Made by a program: the position numbers and the translations under genes | Shown here: one piece after another, positions 20,051-27,527 of the stretch | Layout: the number at the start of each line of letters is the position of its first letter | Numbering within the stretch: position 1 is the first letter of the stretch | The notes under the pieces: generated by a model | Seen by the model: only the letters and a program-made list of their open reading frames with translations | Told to the model about the DNA's origin: nothing | Database searches by the model: none | Source: Eubacterium sp. | GTDB lineage: Bacteria; Bacillota; Clostridia; Lachnospirales; Lachnospiraceae | Assembly (NCBI GenBank): GCA_024684035.1 | Contig: JAIKXQ010000018.1 | Coordinates: 1 to 64,000 of the forward strand | Direction of reading: 5' to 3' | Length of the DNA: 64,000 nucleotides

Positions 20051-21109
20051 ATGAAAAAACGATTCGTAACAAATAAACGGGGAGCCGTTGCCGGCATCCT
20101 GCTGCTTCTTCTGGTGATTGTCGCCGGCCTTGTGCCGGGGGCGGCGCCGGTTGAGGCCGGTGTCCGCAGTTCGACGATCCGGTTGACAATTTCATTTCCG
20201 GTAGACGGCGCGGATTTTTCACTGTTCAAGGTCGGGGAGACGGATGAAGAGAATCACTTCCGGCTTGTGGGACGCTTCGCAGAGAGTATGTTGGAAGCAT
20301 CCAATGCTGTAGTGAGTGGTTCTGCTGTGGAGACGACAGATCCGGATCCTTTTTCCATGATGCTCTCGGGAGATGAAACTACGCTGGCCGGATATGCCAG
20401 AGCCGGAGATGAAATCGCCCACATTCAGGCGAACATGGCCACTGAACTGACGCTGGATGACGGCCTCTATCTGGTGACCGGCACAACTGTTACGGAAAAC
20501 GCAACGACCTATACGCCTGTCAGCTTTTATCTGAGTTTCCCTTCCTACGACAGTGAGGGAAAAGAGGAAGCCGAGATAAAGGTTGAGTCGAAATATATCC
20601 GGAATCAGGGTTCACCGAAAGAACTTCGGGTGGTCAAGCTCTGGGCCGGAGATGGAGAAGCCGGCAAACGGCCGGAGGAGATCCGCGTGGAGGTGCTCTG
20701 CGACGGAACCGTGGAGACGGTTCTGACTCTCGGAGAGGAGAACAACTGGTCAGCTGTTTACACGCCGGAAGGAAACGGCACCTATACCGTCAGGGAACAG
20801 AACGTGCCGGAGGGATACCGGGTATCGGTCGCTCAGGATGAAGGGGGCTTTGTCCTCACAAATACCTGGGAACCGGAACCTTCTGTTACGCCGACAGTGA
20901 CGCCGGCGCCGGAGGAGACTCCCACAGAAGTTCCGACACTGACGCCTACGGTTGAAGTGACAAAACCGGGGACTTCCGTGACGACATCCGAAGCGGTTAA
21001 GACCGGTGATGAGACGAAACTGTCCCTGTGGATTGTTTTACTGATGCTTTCTTCGACAGGAATGATCATTCTCGGAGCGATCAAGCGCATCAGAGGAGAG
21101 AGAGACTAA
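20051..21109 (+). CDS. Minor pilin / Cna_B-type surface protein
   Basis: Signal peptide; Cna_B domain (LRVVKLWAGDGEAGKRPEEIRVEVLCDG...YTVREQNVPEGYRVS); PT-rich linker; C-terminal VKTGDETKLSLW-TM-KRIRGERD. Confidence 0.85.
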   Translation: MKKRFVTNKRGAVAGILLLLLVIVAGLVPGAAPVEAGVRSSTIRLTISFPVDGADFSLFKVGETDEENHFRLVGRFAESMLEASNAVVSGSAVETTDPDPFSMMLSGDETTLAGYARAGDEIAHIQANMATELTLDDGLYLVTGTTVTENATTYTPVSFYLSFPSYDSEGKEEAEIKVESKYIRNQGSPKELRVVKLWAGDGEAGKRPEEIRVEVLCDGTVETVLTLGEENNWSAVYTPEGNGTYTVREQNVPEGYRVSVAQDEGGFVLTNTWEPEPSVTPTVTPAPEETPTEVPTLTPTVEVTKPGTSVTTSEAVKTGDETKLSLWIVLLMLSSTGMIILGAIKRIRGERD

Positions 21110-21663
21110 TGAAGAAAAAACGCGCGCGCGGAGGAGAAATACTGATTCTCCTCGGACTTGTTCTGTTGTTTGTTTCCGGAGGACTGTATATCCGACAGAA
21201 GCTGGGCGCAAAAAAGGAGCGGGTGCAGACGTGCAGCGCGGTTCTGCAGGATTTGCAGAAAAGTCTGCCGGCACAGACCACTGCGTCGGCGGATTCTTTG
21301 CTGTCCGATCCGGACCGCCTTCCGGTGCTGGAAGTGAAAGGCATCGATTGCATAGGAAAAATCGAAATCCCGGAAGCCGGACTTTTCTTTCCGGTGGGGA
21401 GCCGTTTTTTGACAGGAGAGAAGGCGGTTATTCCCATGGTTCTCTCCGTCGGGGAGAACGGAAGTTGTAAAATCGGAATGGTTTCCACAGGCACGGGATC
21501 CGTGCGGGACGGAGACAAAGTGATATTTACAGATGTCAGAGGACGAGCCTGCCGCTATGTGGCGGATCTGGTCACTGAAGATGAGAAAAAAGCCGACGGG
21601 GAGCTGGTGATCGCGTTTTCCGGAGGCCTGCAGACGACCTATGTCAGCTGCATTGTTGAGTAA
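21109..21663 (+). CDS. Sortase-fold-like membrane protein lacking recognisable catalytic residues
   Basis: ATG overlaps the upstream TAA. One TM helix, then IGKIEIPEAGLFFPVGS ... GMVSTGTGSVRDGDKVIFTDVRGRACRYVAD ... LVIAFSGGLQTTYVSCIVE; no TGH motif, no TLxTC, no terminal Arg. Confidence 0.65.
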   Translation: MKKKRARGGEILILLGLVLLFVSGGLYIRQKLGAKKERVQTCSAVLQDLQKSLPAQTTASADSLLSDPDRLPVLEVKGIDCIGKIEIPEAGLFFPVGSRFLTGEKAVIPMVLSVGENGSCKIGMVSTGTGSVRDGDKVIFTDVRGRACRYVADLVTEDEKKADGELVIAFSGGLQTTYVSCIVE

Positions 21664-21722
21664 GAATTCCATACCCGGCTGTAAGACGCCGATGGAAACG
21701 CTTTCAGAGTAGATCAGGAGAA

Positions 21723-22688
21723 ATGAAAGTGAAAGCACACAAGAATAAAAAAGCAGGGAAAAAGAAGGACCGCTTCAATATCATTCTGATATTTGTTGTT
21801 CTGGGAGGATTGGGCCTTCTGGTGTACCCTGCTTTTTCTGATTATTGGAACAGTATTCATTCTTCAAGGGCAGTAGCAGATTATCAGAAGACGGTGGAAT
21901 CCATGGATCAGCAGGAAAAAGATGAACATCTTGCAAAGGCGGAGGCGTACAACGCGACGCTGAAAACCCTGGAAAACCGCTACGCTATGAGTGATGAACA
22001 GAAAAAAGAATACAACGAGCTGCTCTCCGTGGATGACAGCGGTATGATCGGAAGCATTTATATCGCGAAAATCAATCTGACGGCTCCCATTTATCACACC
22101 TCGGAGGAAAATGTTCTTCAGCATGCCATCGGTCATCTGGAGGGCTCATCCCTGCCGGTGGGAGGCGAGGGAACCCATGCCGTCCTCACGGGACACAGAG
22201 GTCTTCCCAGCGCGAAGCTCTTCACGGATCTGGATAAGCTGGTAGTCGGTGATGCTTTTTCTATTGTGGTATTGGGCAGAACACTGACCTACGAAGTAGA
22301 TCAGATCCGGATTGTGCTTCCGGATGATTTCACAAATCTGGGAATCGAGGAAGATAAGGATTATGTGACGCTTTCTACCTGCACACCTTACGGAATCAAC
22401 ACTCACCGTCTGCTGGTCAGAGGCCATCGCATTGAGAATGCCCCGGGTAAGGTGCATGTCACCGCAGACGCAGTGCAGATCGACAACCGTCAGGTTGCCA
22501 TCGCCATTGCCATCCCGCTGATGCTCATCGCGATTTTCGTCATGATCCATGGCAGCACTCTGAAGAAAAAGAGACGCCTCAGAAAAAAGAGAAGAGCTGG
22601 GAAAGCGACAGAACAAAAAACAGCGAAAGAAACTGATGATATAGATGATACAGAGGATCCGGGGGATCACAGCGATTGTGAAGGTTGA
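21723..22688 (+). CDS. srtC: Class C (pilin-polymerising) sortase
   Basis: HAVLTGHRGLPSAKLFTDLDKL, TLSTCTPYGINTHRLLVRGHRI; N- and C-terminal TM segments. Confidence 0.95.
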   Translation: MKVKAHKNKKAGKKKDRFNIILIFVVLGGLGLLVYPAFSDYWNSIHSSRAVADYQKTVESMDQQEKDEHLAKAEAYNATLKTLENRYAMSDEQKKEYNELLSVDDSGMIGSIYIAKINLTAPIYHTSEENVLQHAIGHLEGSSLPVGGEGTHAVLTGHRGLPSAKLFTDLDKLVVGDAFSIVVLGRTLTYEVDQIRIVLPDDFTNLGIEEDKDYVTLSTCTPYGINTHRLLVRGHRIENAPGKVHVTADAVQIDNRQVAIAIAIPLMLIAIFVMIHGSTLKKKRRLRKKRRAGKATEQKTAKETDDIDDTEDPGDHSDCEG

Positions 22689-22732
22689 AAATGGGAGATA
22701 ATCGTAAAAAGAACAGACAGAAAGAGGACAGG

Positions 22733-25700
22733 ATGAAGAAATCTGCAGCAGCAAGAAAAATGATCATTGCCCGCCGTGTCATGCCTCTGGCATTCGTGCT
22801 TGTGGTGATCGGTTATGTTCTCAGCCGACCGGCTCATGCAGTATCCTCCAACAGGGAGCTGATCTGCGGCAGACAGGAGCATGTGCACGACGCGAACTGC
22901 TATGATGAAGAACAGAATCTGATTTGCGGACAGGAAGAGCATATTCACAATGAGGCCTGCTACGGAGCGGTTACAGATGCCGGCGAGTCCGGCATCGTGC
23001 CGGAGGAGAACGATGCCGCAGAGAAGGTGATTCCGTCAGAGGCGGCAGTTTCCTCTTCCTCGACAAAGACTGACGATGAGGACAAAAAAGAAGAGGACAC
23101 ACGCACCTATACAGCCGAGGGCGCGGACTATCTGGTGACAGCTGTCGTTCCGAAGGAGGCAGAGATTCCGGAGGACGCAGAGTTTATAGTGGAAGAGATC
23201 CCGGCGGGAACCGAACGGTATCAGGCCTACCTCGAAGAGGCGAAAGCAAAGATGAATGCCGCGGGAGCTTTTGATCAGGAGAGTACACAGCTTCAGGAGA
23301 ATGGCGATGTGGGACAGACCGCGGAGGATGAAGAGACTGCAGAGACAGTGGCTTCCGAAAGCATCATCAGTAATTCTCTGAGTCTCTCCGGCGACAGTGC
23401 CGGTGAAGCCGTTGTGACAGCCTCCGGTGACGGAGCGCAGTCTTCCGAACCGTCAGAGCCCCAGGTGGTTCTGGCCAGATTTTTTGATATTCGTTTTATG
23501 GTAAACGGTGAGGAGATCGAGCCGAAGGTTCCGGTGTCCGTTCAGATTTCCTATAAGGACAAGCTGCAGATCAGCGAGAACAGTGAGGCGAAGGCCGGCG
23601 TCATTCATTTTGCCGACCATGGAACGGAAGTTTTGAAGGCGTTGACAGGAAAGGCGCAGGAGGACAGCAAGACTCTGGATCTCTCGGAAGATCAGCAGAA
23701 TATGCTGAAGTCCGATGCCGAGAAAGCGGCGCAGGATGTAGCTGCTGTACAGAACGGAGAGACGGATGAGAAGACCGTCAACCAGGACAGAATCGCTGAT
23801 ATCAACCATGCCGAGGAAGTCAACACCTTTGCCTTTGCCCAGACGAGCTTTTCTGTGACAGGCACCATTGTCACGGAGTCTCTGACGGGAGCGTCGCAGC
23901 AGAGCGCTCAGATGAATCAGCTGGCGACAAGCCTCACAAAGTCATCCGGCAGTTCCAACGTGAATACAAAGAATCAGAATGCTATTCAGGTTCCGGCAGA
24001 CGCACTGCTGGAGGACTGTGACTATATCATTTACGCGAAAAGTACTGACGGCAAGACAGTAAATATGATCCGAGCCCTGAAGAGTGAATCCGAGAAGGGA
24101 GCAAAAGCGACCATGGAGGCTGCGCTCTCTTCGGACGGAGTTTCTGTCTACGCCACGGGAAATGACGGGGCAAACTTTGACAAGTCTGTAATCTGGCGTC
24201 TCAAAACGACCGCAGACGGGAAGACACAGCTGTATAACGAGGAGAAAGGTGTATACATTTCCATGTTGGGAGGTTTTCCCTATTCCTCCTCGGAAAGCAC
24301 AGTTACTATTACATCTGAGGGTTATATCATTGCATCCAACGGACAGACCTATCTGCAGGAGATCGGCGGCGATTATGGAGTTATAGGCGTCGAGGGATCC
24401 GGGACAGCTTTTTGTTTTGCGGAGGTCGGTTCTACGGCCGAGGACAAGACGACCACAATCCCGTACTTCGGTGAGAGAGTTACAAGGCAGGAGGAACTGA
24501 AGGCAGGGGAGCCCTATGTCATTGTCCGCTCTGAGAAGGGCAAGCGGTACGACGTGACCGTTGGAGATGTGGCCAATGCTCTCAATACGGAGAAACAGAA
24601 TGGTAAGAACGCTGAGACTAAGGTATTCCTCTCCCATGAGGTGAAGATCTCCAATGACGGCAGACTTCTTGGCTTCATTGATTCGGATGTGTGGATCTAC
24701 AATTCGGACGGACAGTTGACGAACCAGAGCTCGAAGACCAGGGCATATAGCAATGACATGAAAGTCTATCTGAACCGCACGGGTGTCAGCGGGCAGCATA
24801 TGACGATCTCAGGAAGTGACGCGGGTAAGGAGTCTGGTTTTGTCTTCAAGATCTATTGCAGATACAACAAAAATGACTACGGCCTGAAGGCCTACGACAA
24901 TGTAGAGGGGGCAGCAGGTTACAATGCGTACACCGCTGCCAGGAACTACAGTTTTTCCGACGGAAATGCCAGCAACTTCGAGATTTACCATGTCGTAAAA
25001 TACGGATACGACGTGTGGTTCGACGCGTCCAACGGTGGAAACAACTTCTACACCGGAGGTTGCAGCAAAAACAATACCACCCATACCGTAAAGAGGGTGA
25101 CGCCGCAGAACGGTTCCATGACCGCGGCTGTAGTTCTTCCCAGAGAGGATGAGGTGCGGAACGATTCCGCTTATCAGAAAGGATACCGGCTGGCGGGCTG
25201 GTACGACACGAAACAGCACAAGTCCTACAGGCCGGGCGAGACGGCATACGTGTCTGAATCGACAGTATTCTATGCGAGCTGGATGGCTTCCGATTACAAC
25301 ATCGGACAGGCTGTGGATCTGTCGCCCTACAGCGTATATCAGCCGAACATCACAACTTCGGTCTTTGACTACAACGAGATTTTCAATATGCAGTCCGCCT
25401 ACCTGCTGCCGAGTACCTATCTGACAGGACTCTCCCACAGGGAATCCTGGTCACTCCTTCCGGGAGATGACGCCTTTACATTCCTGTCCGCGCAGCAGAA
25501 CGGTATGCTGGTGCGTGCGGCATCCCGTGGATACAAGAACAAATCCAAATGCGTCTCAAGGAACGCCGGTCAGTATACCGGTGTTGTGAGAGAGGGGATT
25601 TTCAATGACTGGATTGCGGGAACCTTGTTTTCTCAGGATACTTCCCATGCGCAAGACGGATATCAGTACATCGGATCGGATCATCATCTGTACAGCTTTG

Positions 25701-26911
25701 ATTCCACCACAGGATATTACTATTATGACAGTGATCTCAACGCGGCAGATTACAACCAGGCGGCGGGCAGATTCTACGTTCACAACTATGTAAACGGAAC
25801 GGATAAGTCCAACGGCAAGGACAAGGGAGATTTCCTTCCCTTCAACAGCGGATCCGGAACCTTCAAGGAGGCCAACGGATCGGTCAACTACTGGTTCGGA
25901 ATGAAGACAGAATTCGGATTCTCACTTCCCAACCAGGTGAAAGACGGCGGAAACGGAAACAAAGCCATCAACGGAGATCCCATGGTTTACAAATTCTCGG
26001 GAGACGATGACGTGTGGGTATTCATCGACGGAAAACTCGCCCTGGATCTGGGTGGAATCCACGACCGTGTGTACGGAGAAATCAACTTCAGCAACAATAC
26101 CGTCACCGTCGGCCAGAAAGGCGCTACAAAGATCGACGCTGTCCGGGATGGACAAGGCCGGTTGACACAGATCATTGGTGTCTCCGGCGGCACGGGAGTG
26201 TCCACGAGGAAACTCACAGATCTTGTCGGTGAACTGGGAGCAGGACAGCATACCCTGACCTTCTACTACATGGAGCGAGGAGCTTCAGAGTCGGACGCTG
26301 CGATCTACTTCAATATCGCGCCCTCCTACCGCGTCAACATGACGAAGACAGGAACCGGCGGAGCGGCGCTGACAGGTGCTAAATTCAGGATCTATACGGA
26401 TCCGGAACTCAAGAAAGAAGCCGACAGTATTGTGCCGGTGGCCGGCTCCGGAACAGAAGTGAAGTATGACTCAAAGGGAAGACGAACATTCATCTGCAAC
26501 AGTCCGGATTTCAGTCTAGACGGTTTCGTGGCGGATACGGATTATTACATTCGCGAGACAAAAGCGCCGGACGGTTATCAGACCCTGAAGGCACCGGCAA
26601 GACTGAGGATCTTCTATGAAAACAGCGGAGAGTTTACAGGATTCCGGGCAAGGGTATACTTCAACGCCTATGAGAACGGAAAGCTGATCTCTCATAACAA
26701 CAATACATTCAATATAGACTTGTCCATCATCGGCTCCGGAGGCTTTGGCGGATATCATATCTATGTTCCGAATGAAGCCGGAATGGAACTGCCGAACACC
26801 GGTTTTACAGACTGGCTGCTGAACTACAAGTGGCTTGTAGTTCTCCTCGGTCTCGGAGTGATCGCGATTCTGGTGGTACTCTCCGGAAGAATCAAAACGA
26901 AAGCAAAATAA
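22733..26911 (+). CDS. Large pilus/adhesin protein with CGxxEHxHxxxCY repeats, fibro-slime domain and LPNTG anchor
   Basis: ICGRQEHVHDANCYDEEQNLICGQEEHIHNEACYG; SGDDDVWVFIDGKLALDLGGIHDRVYGEINF (fibro-slime); ETKAPDGYQTL; MELPNTGFTDWLLNYKWLVVLLGLGVI. Start uncertain (22685, 22691 or 22733). Confidence 0.9.
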   Translation: MKKSAAARKMIIARRVMPLAFVLVVIGYVLSRPAHAVSSNRELICGRQEHVHDANCYDEEQNLICGQEEHIHNEACYGAVTDAGESGIVPEENDAAEKVIPSEAAVSSSSTKTDDEDKKEEDTRTYTAEGADYLVTAVVPKEAEIPEDAEFIVEEIPAGTERYQAYLEEAKAKMNAAGAFDQESTQLQENGDVGQTAEDEETAETVASESIISNSLSLSGDSAGEAVVTASGDGAQSSEPSEPQVVLARFFDIRFMVNGEEIEPKVPVSVQISYKDKLQISENSEAKAGVIHFADHGTEVLKALTGKAQEDSKTLDLSEDQQNMLKSDAEKAAQDVAAVQNGETDEKTVNQDRIADINHAEEVNTFAFAQTSFSVTGTIVTESLTGASQQSAQMNQLATSLTKSSGSSNVNTKNQNAIQVPADALLEDCDYIIYAKSTDGKTVNMIRALKSESEKGAKATMEAALSSDGVSVYATGNDGANFDKSVIWRLKTTADGKTQLYNEEKGVYISMLGGFPYSSSESTVTITSEGYIIASNGQTYLQEIGGDYGVIGVEGSGTAFCFAEVGSTAEDKTTTIPYFGERVTRQEELKAGEPYVIVRSEKGKRYDVTVGDVANALNTEKQNGKNAETKVFLSHEVKISNDGRLLGFIDSDVWIYNSDGQLTNQSSKTRAYSNDMKVYLNRTGVSGQHMTISGSDAGKESGFVFKIYCRYNKNDYGLKAYDNVEGAAGYNAYTAARNYSFSDGNASNFEIYHVVKYGYDVWFDASNGGNNFYTGGCSKNNTTHTVKRVTPQNGSMTAAVVLPREDEVRNDSAYQKGYRLAGWYDTKQHKSYRPGETAYVSESTVFYASWMASDYNIGQAVDLSPYSVYQPNITTSVFDYNEIFNMQSAYLLPSTYLTGLSHRESWSLLPGDDAFTFLSAQQNGMLVRAASRGYKNKSKCVSRNAGQYTGVVREGIFNDWIAGTLFSQDTSHAQDGYQYIGSDHHLYSFDSTTGYYYYDSDLNAADYNQAAGRFYVHNYVNGTDKSNGKDKGDFLPFNSGSGTFKEANGSVNYWFGMKTEFGFSLPNQVKDGGNGNKAINGDPMVYKFSGDDDVWVFIDGKLALDLGGIHDRVYGEINFSNNTVTVGQKGATKIDAVRDGQGRLTQIIGVSGGTGVSTRKLTDLVGELGAGQHTLTFYYMERGASESDAAIYFNIAPSYRVNMTKTGTGGAALTGAKFRIYTDPELKKEADSIVPVAGSGTEVKYDSKGRRTFICNSPDFSLDGFVADTDYYIRETKAPDGYQTLKAPARLRIFYENSGEFTGFRARVYFNAYENGKLISHNNNTFNIDLSIIGSGGFGGYHIYVPNEAGMELPNTGFTDWLLNYKWLVVLLGLGVIAILVVLSGRIKTKAK

Positions 26912-26937
26912 GAGAACCTGTCCACGAGGACAGAGAA

Positions 26938-26974
26938 CGAGAAGGGAAGTGCTGCGCAGGCACTTCCCTTCTCG
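26938..26974 (+). terminator. Strong 15-bp stem hairpin, likely pilus operon terminator
   Basis: CGAGAAGGGAAGTGC-TGCGCAG-GCACTTCCCTTCTCG. Confidence 0.65.
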
Positions 26975-27039
26975 CATTTGAGGGCGATTATCCGTGGAAT
27001 TTCTACGGCACCAAATTTGAATCGAGATGTACAACAGGA

Positions 27040-27110
27040 GGGCGGGACAGAGTTATACAGCGCGAACGATAGGAGTGGAGACCGAAGCGGAGCGTAGAAC
27101 GAAACGCGAG
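27040..27110 (+). repeat. Dispersed repeat family 1, copy 2, left block
   Basis: ACAGAGTTATACAGCGCGAAC...GACCGAAGCGGAGCGTAGAACGAAACGCGAG matches reverse complement of ~17165-17225 and plus strand ~60883-60928. Confidence 0.65.
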
Positions 27111-27275
27111 CTAAGTATAACGGTTCTTAAATAACTCTACTTATGCTAGCCCGCTTGTCCCGATAGCACGCACCTGTAAGCCTCGGCGTAGCCCGCTACG
27201 CCTGCGTTTTCAGGCACGCACTCTCGGGCAAGCGTTCGTCGCATACGTCGAGTTATTTTTCGACCGCTATACTAG
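27111..27275. mobile_element. Foldback / MITE-like element inserted into repeat copy 2
   Basis: Two ~80-nt arms (27111-27191 and 27196-27275) form an imperfect palindrome: CTAAGTATAACGGTTCTTAAATAACTC.../...GAGTTATTTTTCGACCGCTATACTAG, apex GGCGTAG-CCCG-CTACGCC. Absent at the equivalent point in copy 3. Confidence 0.6.
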
Positions 27276-27293
27276 CGCAGATGCTGGAGGCAT

Positions 27294-27380
27294 GAGAGCA
27301 CAACGTGCTCGATTTTGCCGGAAGCAGATGCAAATAGGCGGCGGAGCGCTGAGGACGAGAGCGACGTGTGAGCGTGTATA
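27294..27380 (+). repeat. Dispersed repeat family 1, copy 2, right block
   Basis: GAGAGCACAACGTGCTCGATTTTGCCGGAAGCAGATGCAAATAGGCGGCGGAGCGCTGAGGACGAGAGCGACGTGT; nearly identical to 60949-61025. Confidence 0.9.
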
Positions 27381-27527
27381 ATGTTGACCCTTCTGCATAC
27401 ATCTCTCCTGATAAGTGAAGGAGATCGCCCGCGATAACCAAAACCTATCGCCGCCCTCTTTTTTTTCTCGACAAGGAAATGCCTAAAGCGATATGATAAA
27501 AAATAATATGCGTGAAAAGGAGGAGCC

